The notes below the pieces were generated by a model. The model ran no database searches, was not told where the DNA came from, and saw nothing but the letters and a program-made list of their open reading frames with translations. The translations under genes and the position numbers were made by a program. This document shows positions 12,501 to 24,500 of a stretch of 64,000 nucleotides of DNA, piece by piece. Source of the stretch: Semisulcospira habei. Taxonomy: Eukaryota; Mollusca; Gastropoda; Semisulcospiridae. The stretch covers positions 160,255,532 to 160,319,531 of the forward strand of contig BTPG01000003.1 of the NCBI GenBank assembly GCA_036245525.1, written 5' to 3'. Numbering within the stretch: position 1 is the first letter of the stretch; each line of letters opens with the position of its first letter.

Positions 12501-15500
12501 GGTTGAAAGCGAGACTTGCGGCCATGGCTCTGATCTCGTGCGCCCTGATGTTCATACGTTTGGCTGCATCAGGGGCGAGATCCTGGTAGGCAGAGCGAAT
12601 CACCCATCGGAGCCAGGAGGAGATGGTCTGGGCTGAGGTGTCACATCTACCTGGGGACAGAGGGAGAAACAGGCGGGTGCGTCCTCTGCGTAGAGGCTTG
12701 GTCCGGCGCAGGTACACACGTAAGGCTCTCACCGGGTCCTGTTGTCTGGTCTCCCGGGTGGAGCCTGTCACTCATAAAGGGTGAATAGTCATCATCTGTG
12801 GGGCAGCCAAAGGCGACCGCGTCTTGACCAGGAAGGTCGGTTCAGGTAGCAGTTGCACGGAGCCATCCGTCCGGAACTGCAATCAATCTGGGCGTGTCGA
12901 CAGCGCGTGAAGTTCACTGACCCTGGCCGCCGTGGCTAGGGCCAACAGGAAGCACGTCTTCCGTGTCACGTCCGGCATGCGCGCCAACTAAAGAGGTTCA
13001 AAACGGTCTGAGTTGAGCCATGTAAGCACCCATGGAAGATCCCATCTTGGTACCAGCGAACGCAGTGCCGGGCGTTGCAGACCGAAGTGGGCCATCAGAT
13101 CGGCGAGGGTCTTTGCAGCTACCAGGGTCGGGCTGGCCCAAGTGCTGGTAGGTGTCGGCAATCATGGCAAGGTAGCCCCGAATGGTAATTGGAGCCAGTC
13201 CCTGGTCGTTGAATAGCCAGAGGAAGAACTCCGCCAGCTGGGGCATCGTCAAGGCTGTGGGGAAGAGAAGGTTGTCACCACATCAGTCACACAGCACTCG
13301 CCATTTTCCCTCGTAAACTCGTCTGGTTGAGGGTCTGCGGGCTGCAGCGATAGCATCCACTGCCGCACTAGAGAAGCCTCTGCTGGAGAGGGCTTGCCGC
13401 ACAATCTCCAGGTGTGGAGGAGGAGACGTTCTGGGCACGGATGGTACAGCGGCTGTAGCGGTTGCTTGGGCATCGTGCGTGGAGTGGGGGAGCTGCAGAG
13501 GAGGGCACATGGCGAGGTTTAATAGGTCTGTGGTCCACGACTTGGTCCAGCAGAAGGGGGCCACCAGGAATAGGACCATGTTGCAGCCGTGGAGTTTGAG
13601 GAGGACTTTGGGCACCAGCACTGACGGAGGATAAGTGTATGCGACGAGTCCGTCCCAGGGGATGGATAGCGTGTCGACTGACCAAGCTAGCGGGTCTGGA
13701 ACCGGCGAGACGAGTCACGAACAGCGGTAGCTGGCGGTTCCACCTCATCGCAAAGAGATCGATCATGGGAGCCTCCCACCTGGTCCCGATCATTCTGAAG
13801 ATGTCCGGACGGAGCATCCACTCGGTGTGGAGTAACTGGCCGCGGCGCGAAAGAGAGTCGGCTAGAACATTTAGATGGCCCGGGATGTGTCTTGCACGAA
13901 GAGCGATGCCCCGATCTTCGCACCAGCAGAACACCTGGTAGAGAAGGATGCACAGCGAGGGAGAGCGAGTCCCGCCCTGCTTCTGTATGTAGGCGACGAC
14001 GGTGGAGTTGTCGGACAAGACGAGGAGCTCTTGGCACTGGAGTTGAGCGTCCCATGTCATAAGGGCCAGCCACACCGCAATTGGCTCTAACCAGTTGATG
14101 TGTTGGGACAGAAGATCTGGAGGCCAAAGACCAGAGGCTGTGGCGAACATCGGTAGTAGGTGAGCCCCCCAACCGGCGAGACTTGCGTCGACACAGAGGG
14201 GCAACCGGGGAGGTGGCGAGTAGAGTGGGACTCCCGTAGCGAGCCAGGCGGTGTCCCCCCAGCGCAGGAGGTGAGGATGTAGCATCAGGGGCACTGGGAT
14301 CAGGGAGTCGATGTCGTCCTTCAAGGGTCGCCAGTGTAGGAGCAGGTGCAGCTGCAGCGGGCGGCAGTAGAGGCGACCTAGGGGAAGGAGATCCGTTGCG
14401 GCGCTCATCAGGCCCAGGAGTTGCAACCACACCCGGGCAGTGACGATGTCCTCGTGAGCCACTTGCTGCGCCAGATTCCCGAACTTCTGGATACTCGCCT
14501 CCGGGAGCCGCACTTTGTTGAGGTCGGTTTGAAACTCGATCCCCAGGTGTACAAAGCGGCGCGACGGTGAGAGGTTTGACTTGCCTGCGTTGACGAGGAA
14601 CCCGAGTGTGCCGAGCAGAGCGAGGAGCGCATCCCGGTCCTTCTCCAAGGCGGAGTCTGCTTGGTTCCTCAGGAGAAGATCATCAAGGTAGTTCGACGTG
14701 GGACTGGACGAAGACTGTCTGGCCCTGGCTATGACGGCGTCCATGATCCGGGTGAACACCCACGGGCTGAGGTTGAGGCCGAAAGGAAGCGCGCGGAACT
14801 GGTAGACTACACCGGCGAAGGTGAAGCGAAGGTAGCGTCTAGCCGCAGGATGCATGGGGACGTGGAGGTATGCATCCGAAAGATCGAGACTGACGGCAAA
14901 GTCCATGGGCTGCACTGCGGCGCGAAGAGCTCGAGCGGTCTCCATGCGGAAGGACGGGGCGACTATGAACTTGTTCAGGGCGGAGAGGTCGAGGACTGGG
15001 CGCCACTTGACCCCCGGCTTGGGAACTACGAAAAGGCGGCTGGAGTGTCGTGCCGCGTCACCACCTCCGTGGCGTTCTTCCGTAGTAGAGCGGAGACCTC
15101 GTTGCGAAGCGCGTCAACCCTGAGCTGATCTGAAGGCACCGCAGTCCAGAGAGGCGCCCGGCGCAGGCAACCGGAACGAAAGTTGTAGTCCCTCGCAGAC
15201 GGTCGACAGGATCCACGGATCGTCGGGAAACAGCGATCTCCAAGCGCTGCTGTGTCGTGCAAGCCTCCCGCCGACAGGAGACCCGGGAGCGATCAGCGAA
15301 GGCGGAGGAGGAAGGCAGTCAGCGGGCCCTACCTCGCCCGAAGGGATGACGGGCAGGTCTAGGCCAAGCAGGGGCAGGGGCGTCCATGGCAACAGGTGTG
15401 GGGAGCGTGCGGGGTCGACCAAAAGCCAGAGTCCGGGGGGGGGGGGGAGAGATGAACACGACTGGTGAAGGGACGAGAGGAGGGTCTGGCGGTACGCAGG

Positions 15501-18500
15501 GCTCGACCCACGGCCCTGTGGGCTGGCTGAAAGCGGGTCGGAGTGACACGGCTGGGCCACAAATCCTTGTTAGCCTCCTTGATGGTCTGCCAGGTGGATC
15601 CGAAAAGGAGTTCTCCACCAAAAGGAGCCCAGTGTAGCTGATTCCTCAACTCAGTCGGCAGCGAGCAAGCGTGCAGAACGGTATCTCAACGCATTAGATC
15701 ACAGTTAGCAGCCGCAGCCATGGCGTTGACAGCGGTGTGGTAAGTGGCCCGGTTGCCGGAAACTGCCAAGGTGAGGATGTCGGCCAAAAAGCGGTGAGAT
15801 GGTAGGATCCCAGGCCTTCTCAACGTGACGGACGATGACCTGCGTCACCAGGTCCAGGAACCCCGCAGAGGCCAGGGAATTGCGGATGAGGGAAGCAGTC
15901 TGTGTAGGCCCAGGAGTGGAATCACGTCGTCGAAGAGAACCAGCGCATGACAGCGCTGGAGGGTCCACTGCCGGGAGTGGGCAGGCGAAGCTCTGCTAAT
16001 GTCCCGCGTACCACCTCTGACAGAAGGCCATAGACAGGTCCGCCGGCCACCTGGTGTCCGCGAAGAAACTGGTGTCTCCCAAGGCGCCCTGAAGCAGGTG
16101 AGTAGAGAAGGCGTCGCGTAGGTCCCGGAACCCGGGTGGTTGAGGAAGAGACTTGAAGCGCTTGGCCTGGCGCTCGGAGTCCACAAAGGCTGAAGCTCTC
16201 TTCTTGGCAGGGGGAGAAGGAGGGCAGTCTTCCACGGGAAGACACGACGCGATGAGGCGAGCTGCTTCTTCCAAGGCCCGAAGAGTCTCCATCCTATGGC
16301 TCAGGGTAGCTGGCGGCGAATCCAACTCATCTCGTGACTGCGAGCGTCGTGTAGGGGAGGCGCCGTCATCGCCAAGTAATGCCGAAACGGAGTCCTCTGG
16401 AGCCAAGCTGATGGAGTCGTCCGTCAAGCGTGCGGGGGGAACAGGAGTGACCAACTCCTCCGAATGACCAGTGAACACAGGCGCTGTGGCAGCCCGATGA
16501 GAAGAGGAAGCAGCGCTGGAAGAGTGTCGTCTTCCGCTGAGGCGACGCCGCGAGCGGAAAAGCGCCGGGGAATCCCGCGGGGTCCTATGTGAAGATGCCG
16601 AACTGCCAGGGGCAGGCCGGCGGTCCCGAGGGGAGCGACTGCGACGAGAGGAACGGTCATGTAGGTGGATCGTACCTTGTCTCTTGTTGACCGTGAAGAA
16701 GACTTGGGGTGACGGGCGTCCCGCGAAGTCCGGGAGGAAGAGCGCAGTCTCGGCGGCCGGTCCCGCATACAGCACAGGGATGCGTTGACTCACAGCCAGA
16801 ACAGGGCAGGCAGACTGCATGCTCGTCACAGGGCCACTGAAAATCGCCAGATTGCATGCAGGTACGAACCTGGTAACTGCAACATAGAGGCCATAATGAA
16901 GAACGAGCAAGAGTGGCCACCGAGGCCGCGCACCAACAATTATGCGCGTGAGGGTGAGAACGAACTCAAGTGCACAGAGTGTGCCGACGCCCGGCGCTCT
17001 TCCTTTCCCCTGAGCGCCGGTCGAGGGCAGTCACTGAGATTTTACCTGGCCATGACGGAGCAAGAAGCAAACCCACTCCGGTTGAAGAGATGTCCTGAGG
17101 CGCCACTGGACTCACAGTCACCACCCCAGTCAAGGCCGTCACAGGCACGCTAAGTCCAAGCCACGCCGCACAGTTCAAAGTTCGAAACAGCACAAGGCAC
17201 AATTCAAGTGAGCTCCAAGCTAGCACAATCCAAGTGAGCTCCAACGAGCGCAAGCCATGCAGCCAAGTCCCCAACGAAGCAAGAACAGTTAGGTAAAGTC
17301 ACAAGACGACCGGTCACATCAACACAGTAAGATTCGAAGAGCGATGTACGAACACAACCATCTATAGGCTAGCTAAGAACTAAACTGAGGCATATCGGGT
17401 GAGCTCGTACCCAGATGGGGCGAAAGGGAGGCTACTCGGGTTACTGCCTGTTCTATGGCGCCCCTCACCTGCCAACACTCCCTTATACGGACACAACTAA
17501 ATTTTGGCTAAAATTAGGCTAGCTAGGTAACGTTTTCTATCAGTAATACCATCGGTAATGTGTTTTGAGGAAACAATTTGTGTTACATTAAAACATGGGA
17601 AAAAATCTCGCAATCATCAACGTGCGTGATTTTCTTGAATCGGCGGCCAAATAGAGATTTGCATTTGGTCAGTCCTACGCACCTCATACCTACAGGTGAC
17701 ATCGATGCAGCAGGGAAGCGACAAAGTTGAAGGTAAGTTTTGGTTGTAAATGGTTATGTTCTTGCAAAATTCATGACTGAGCACCATAATTGTTTTTAAA
17801 AAAAGCAATGTAAGTGTACTGCTTTTCTAATTACTTCAAATGAATGTTGACGCAAACAAATGTAAAATCAATCAGCTCAATGACCACGTGTTTAGAACAA
17901 AGGAAGAAAACAATACTTGATGGAATTTGCCTCCATCCGACGATGACAATTTAGTTTTGGTTGTAACAGTTACGTTCAAGTTTCTGAATGCGATATTCAA
18001 TATTTCAAAGGATAAAACAGAACAAGTAATGCATGTTCTGTTGTTCAGATTAGTTTTGCAGCGCAGCAACACTTTGAAACAATAATTATTACCTTTTACA
18101 GTCACCTTGCCATTGTGTCCGCTTGTACATAACTTTACACACAGTTGAAGGTTATCAGCGTTACGTTCAGACAATTACAGCTTTATTTTTAAAGATTAAA
18201 AAGAACACTACATACATTTTCGTCGATTCAGTATTGTTGTATTTAATGTTCCTGATATAAAAAATAGAGCAAATGTCTTTTGCTCCTGCTGTTTGATTGT
18301 TCATAACTTTACACAGTTTGGCCAGGTAAATCTTTACGTAAAGTTATGTTCAAACCATGAGTTTTGCATTTTGGGGGAAGGACGAGTCATACATTTTTTG
18401 TACCAATTTTTGTTGGTAGGAAGGGATTTTGTGCTAATTTGATTTATACCTGGGGTCATAGGTTATGAGTTGCTGAATTATAGCGTTTGTACATAACATG

Positions 18501-21500
18501 ATACAGTGCAAAACGGAACAGACATAGCACCTTCAATCAAAAAATGGTTGTTTTTCTTATCTTAAGCTGTGATAATGTTCCCATTGTATTTATGTACTTG
18601 ATATTATTGTTTCTTTATTACGTAACATAAGATTAAGTAAGAATAACCCTGTTCTGGCAGTATTGGACTGAACATAACATGACTTAACACTTACGGTGGT
18701 TGGGTTGTAAAGTTATGTTACACTGTGCTTCATGCTATTTTTGTATGGTTTAGTGTTCTATAAGTACAGATAGTCTGTGCATTTTTTTTACATTTTTGTT
18801 ATTCATTTCTTAAAACTTTTCTGCACCCAAGAAATGACAATTTTTAAGAAATGCCTTGAACATAACTTGACAACAATTATGTTGTCAAGTTATGTACAGT
18901 TAAAACAGTGCTCAACTAACATTTTCCTTCATAGTAACAGTCTCTTTTAAAGTGGAAGACTGGTTTGATTATTTTGTCTATTATAACTAATATACAAACT
19001 ATTATTCTAGCTAGAAGACTGTGTGAACATAACTTGACAAACTAGACTGACATAATCAGTGTAAAGTTATGTTCATTACTGTAGCACAATTCCTAGTATA
19101 CTGTCTTTGGGATGCCCACTTTGCTAGTTGTTATTTATCAAAATACAGCTTGGGTAGTAAAATATAAATTGTTAAACCCAGAATATACATTCTTCTGTTT
19201 TAAGTAGTGTGTACATAACATGACATCATGTGTTGTCAAGTTATGTTCAACCACAGTTGTGTTTGGTTCACACATCGTCTTCCAAGTTACAGTCTGATCA
19301 TGCCTTTTACTCTTTGTTATGCTGGCCAAGCTTGATAGCTGCCATGATAATTTAATAATAACCAGCCATTTTAGTACAAAGCTGCTGAAAAATAACCAAG
19401 CATATTAGGCTGATGCTAGCTAAAAACAAATTGCAAACGTGGAAATAAATTGAAGTTATCTGACCCTCTCTGTTTCAGTTCTTCAGGATATGTTCCTGAA
19501 TCGAAAGTTTACGAGGCTGAGGGGTCTTTCCCAGCCCTGAAAGCACCAAGAAAATGGATGCTAAACACATGTGTGGTAGTGCAGTACCCTGACAGGTTGT
19601 ACCCTGGTGAGCAAGATTATGTCAGCATACTTGTGCTTATGAATGATAGCTGCCATAAATCTTTTTAAAGTATTGAAACCAGAAAAATGTGGATTTTGAA
19701 CATGTTTCAGCTCCATTTAAGTTTGAGATGGAGCCATTAAAAAATTACAAAAGTTAAAAGGTACGGCAGAAACAAGTGGGACTGGTTGTCACTAACCAAT
19801 AAAGAAAAGGAGTTTAAAGTTTCCTTAGGAAACTTGATCAGCAAAAAGCTTATGGGTTGCGTCAAGAAAGCGCTGTGATCATTATGCAACATAAATAAAG
19901 CAGTCTCTTTTTTCTGTTTCTGGAGTAATTGTCAGAGTACATCCTCTGAGGGTCCAATTCCTTAAGCCTCACCAGACAAAACAAGGAATATTTGTTTACC
20001 CTGAAATAGGTGACATCCAAGAAATAGGGGATGATATGATTGTAGCGTCAGCTGTAGATTTCCTGCCACTCTCCAACAGTGCACGCGAGTGGAGAGTGGT
20101 TGGGTTTGATAAATTTAAAATTGTTTCTGCCATGTTTAGCTTGTGTGTGAAGCTAAAGTAAGTACTTTCTGTGCCAGTGGTTGTCTGCTGGTTCTTGTTC
20201 ATTTGTGATGGCACTTTTTTGCTCAAATTTGAAGCTCGTGGTGTAAAGTTATGTACAAACAATTACAATATGTATTTGCTGCTTTCATTACTCTTTTAGA
20301 CACAATTTTGGGAGAAATAAAAGTGTACTTGTTAAAAACACATCACTTGAGTAGTGTTTTGTTATTTTTGGATTTATGCATGTTAGTTAAAGAACCTCAA
20401 GTTTGTTCGTCACGGTGTAAAGTTATGTTCAAGCATTGCGTTTCTTGTTTTTAGCCTTCATTTCATTCTATGTTGTGAATGATGTTTTTTTTTCTTTCTA
20501 AATTATTCTGTAATCTACAAGAGTTTTATACACAATAAAGGGAAAACACACCATCTTAATTGACTTTCTTTGCTGTGTTGTCAAGGATTTCCAAATTTTA
20601 GTTCATAAGCAAGTTGTCCAATTTTTTAAAAGTTTATAGTACTGTGTTCACATTTATCTCAATTAGGATAGTTTGGAATCAATCACTGTGCAATTGAAAT
20701 TGTGTGTTTAATACCACACACAATTTTTTTAATATAATTTATGCATTTTTGGGGGGGCATAAATGTATAGCTGAGTGTAAAGTTATGTTCAAACAATTTC
20801 AGTGTTGCACCACTGTGTATCTATTCACCCCATCAAACTTTCTTTGAAGTTTAATCATAGCCTAGTAAGGAAAGAACAACATGATAATCTATACAGCGTG
20901 AATCTACTTTGTGAAAGCTAGAAAATGTGTTTATAAATGAATAAACACATCACAATGATGCAAAATGATGCTCATATGTTTAAGTTCAAAATCAGAGACC
21001 CATGTCACACTCTTTGGACACTCAGTCGTACTCTTGACCATATTTGAAAAAAACATACATTTTGTCAAAATATGGCTATGTTTGACCTATTTCCTCATCC
21101 CATGTGACCTTGACCTTCGAGAGAGGTCACGCAGCTTGGTATGTTTAGAAAGGTCTTGCCACAAAGTATCCTAGGGCCAAGTTTGAAGACTGTGGCTTGA
21201 ACAGTTTCCAAGAAAATGCCAACATTAAAGTTTACCGCGCACGACAGACTGCCGACCACTGGCCAAAACAGAATCACTTTTGCTTCGCACTCGAGCCCAA
21301 AAATTGCTCTTAGTGATTTTTAACTTAACTGCGTACCGCAGTTGTGCACGTTTAACAAATTGATTACATCAATACATGTGTAGCTAATATTTTCCACAGT
21401 TTTGCGTTTATTGATGTTTAATGAATACTGTTCACAAGATAATTCAATTTCCTTTCTTTTCACATATAATATATATTATGCATGTCTCTGCATGATTCAT

Positions 21501-24500
21501 TCTTGTGTGTCGAGCAAGCACTTTTATATATGCAAACAAGTTTTCGCGTCAGAACTACTCAGAACAGTGCAAATTGGTAGGAGGCAAAAATTCCGTGAGA
21601 ACAGGAAACTGTTATATAGTCAAAGTTAATAAGAATACTTTTCAAAAGCAGAAAAGATCGCGTGATTGTTTCATTCCATTTAGAAATCTAATAATGTGAT
21701 TTTCTTTGTGTCTGTACAACACCACACACCCTTTGCTCCTTTGCCGTAAGCACGAGCAGGCCTCAGGTCTCGTTCCGCCTTTGCATATTTGGCTGCTGAC
21801 ACCATCTTCATGGACTTGGTGATCTTCTGGATGTTCTTGACAGACTTGAGGCGAAGTCGAACTATGAACATAGTATACACAAAGAAATGAAAATAGTAGA
21901 CAGGAAAAAAGATCTCCAGGGAGTTCAAATGACCAGTATACTTCTAATGAGTTCTATTTTATAAGGTCAGCACTGTACTACAGTACTATTTACTTACAAA
22001 TATAATGCATACAATCTCCATCTCATACCTCTATCTGTGCAAGAGGCATTATATTCTCAGAAGCCCCTGTGACTGTAGGGACTCATGAGAATTCATGCCT
22101 ACTGTTTGTAGCTATACTATAATGATGTATGAATGAATCTCATCAACTTGAATACTGTACATGTTGTTCACACAGTCTAATGACCATCAAGAACTTCAAA
22201 AAGCCTAAGATTTCCACCAACTGATTGAAAAATATCATGCCTGCATGATCAAATGACACAGCCGACATGGCTCAATAAACAGGGTATGTATTCTATTTAT
22301 TTGGCTTATTTCTGAGTATCATTTATGTATACATTTCTGTAATACTTACTATCTTTGAGTGTAGCCATGCCTCGGACTTGCGTCCTGTGGACAAATGGAT
22401 ATTGCCATGACAATAACTTAAGTTGAATGACACGCAAGTACACTAGCCTAGAGCTGTTCAGTTTGGTCAAGATGGGATATCTGTGCTCGGAACGTTAGGC
22501 TCATAATGACTCATATGCACTCACCCCACCCATCAGAAGTCTTGCCGGAGTTTCTTTCGATATCACACCAATATTGGTCTGGTATACTATGATCTATCAT
22601 CTCCTTTAACCCTTTCGCCACCACAGGTGTTAAAATGTTGCATTTCCCAGCGCTGCACTGTTTTGCCAGACCGCTGTGGCGCAACACCTTTTATCTTTAC
22701 TCTTGAACCACTAAACCGAATTACTTCATTTTTTTTTTTTTAATGGAGATGAGAAAACAAATTTGTACAGACACCTTTTTCTTTCATGTGACTCACTCAA
22801 AGTTTTATATCTGGCCTGATGCAAGAAGAATATATATACAAAATCTGTGTTCTCAACACACACAACAGACAGTTTACACACATGGCAGTCACTAACAAAC
22901 ACATGATAACATGTCAAGAAATATATTGAGAAAATGTTCAACTCACAACTGAAGCATAGTTGGTTGTTCAGAGCTCTACAGATAATCCATAACACACCAA
23001 CTCACAAGCATAGTCCAATTGAAGAATACACAACACTCTTCTACACGAAATCTGCTCGCGAGAGTGCTCGTACTTGGATCGTTATCAGAGCTATCTTGCA
23101 AATTTCCAAAAAGCTCTTTGTCAACTTCGTTGCCACGTAGACGCTCCTCGTTTGAATCAACATCAGTTTGTGATTGTAGGAGGTTCAAACGACGCAAAAC
23201 TTCCTCCGTAGATAGTCTCTTGTGCCGCTCACTTCGCCCTTTCGAAGTTTCAGCCATCACGAAAAAGCACCTCTCCAAAAAAGTCAGAAAAACTCGCAAT
23301 TTCTTCGCTCAAAACTCTCTAAAGCACTCAAAGTTAGCGCTGGTAATGTAAGAGGGGATTCCCCTGTCCCATGATGCACTATTATTGACCAAAACTACCT
23401 CATACATTAGAGTCACGATCAAGTGCAGTGAACTCGACTGTGTTACTCGCCAAAAGGCAAGATCGGCGGCGAGCCACATATTTGTAAAACGGCGAGACCG
23501 GCGGCAAAAGGGTTAAGCCTGCCCAATGCCTTTCTCCACACCTTCACACCAGAGGTGATTGACTGTGTGGAGCCCTTGGCTCAGTTCCTGGAAATACTAT
23601 TTATACTATCTCAGGTTTCTCAGGACGTCTGATCTGCCCATCCGCAGACCCTGTGTAACCTCTGCCTTGCCAGCGAGGGCGCTTGATCATTGCCCTGGAC
23701 TCTGGCATGTCCTGGGCAATAGACACACAAAACCTTCGGAGTTGTAATTTGACCATTTGCCAGTCTGGATTTCCCAATTCCTGTGTTGATGTTTTGCAGC
23801 ATGCATTTTGAATCTGTGAGAATGATGGCATGAAAGATTTGGCTGTCATCCACAGTAGCAATACATTTCACAGCGTGAATCAATGCTTTCACCTCGTTCG
23901 TTGGGCTTGAGGTCTTGGCTTTGTAAGCTTCACTATGTCCGTATATGGCGCTGCCTTTTAGTTTAACTGTGAAGCTCCAGCCGGACTCAGTGACTGGCCG
24001 TTTGTGATTGAAAAGTCTTAAAAAAGCAATTTTTATCTGCTTTTCTGGGAATTCTATTTCCAGGAACAGGGCCAAGGGCACCACTAAATCGATCGCCTCC
24101 AGAACAGTGGTGTGGTGAAAGGCAGCGGCCATTGGGCAAGAACATCAGAGATCCATAGTAAACCAGACCAATATTGGCACGGTACTGAAAGGAACCCTGG
24201 GAAGACCTGATGTGGGTGGAGTGTATATATATGGGCTTTTCCAAGTTCAGAGATCCCATCTTGACCAAGTAGAACCAACTTTACCGCACGCAATGAGGTG
24301 TAAAACTTAGGGTAGTGCCATCTAAGGGTGATGATAAAAGAAAAACCGACCGCCTGCTGAAGTAAACGTTTCTAACATCAGCTTAACCATCAACAACTGA
24401 ACCAGTGCAGCTCAATAATAATAATAATATAATAATAATAATAATGAGTATTTATATAGCGCTTAATCTTACTCAAAAGCTCTAAGCGCTTTACAATCTG

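Larger units (their letters stand above)
11890..17575 (-). mobile_element. DIRS-order retrotransposon, near complete
   Basis: A 5.7-kb element with the DIRS layout on the minus strand: gag-like region, reverse transcriptase with RNase H, then a tyrosine recombinase. It is bounded by inverted terminal repeats rather than LTRs. DIRS elements integrate through the recombinase, and accordingly no target duplication is apparent. The left terminal repeat is followed by an internal complementary region. All three coding regions carry frameshifts or stops, so the copy looks inactive but young enough to read. It lies in ATP5F1C intron 3, in the sense orientation. A shorter relative is at 2078-3175. 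Confidence 0.93.
17740..20800. repeat. ~180-bp periodic array of a palindromic AACATAACTTGACA motif
   Basis: The motif ACATAACTT(G/T)ACA and its reverse complement TGT(C/A)AAGTTATGT recur at about 18125, 18301, 18488, 18670, 18858, 19025 and 19211, a spacing of 167-188 bp. They recur again at 20241, 20415 and 20775. Weaker forms lie near 17753 and 17969. In most units the two orientations pair into a hairpin; at 18860-18874/18881-18895 the arms are a perfect 15 bp with a 6-bp spacer. Sequence between motifs is AT-rich and not visibly conserved. It lies in ATP5F1C intron 3, next to the DIRS element. A degenerate satellite or array is inferred. Confidence 0.7.

Noticed and set aside
14661..15128. 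Plus-strand ORFs opposite the DIRS polymerase (also 13687-14430 and 16153-16467 in other frames)
   Set aside because: Shadows of the GC-rich RT, RNase H and gag reading frames.
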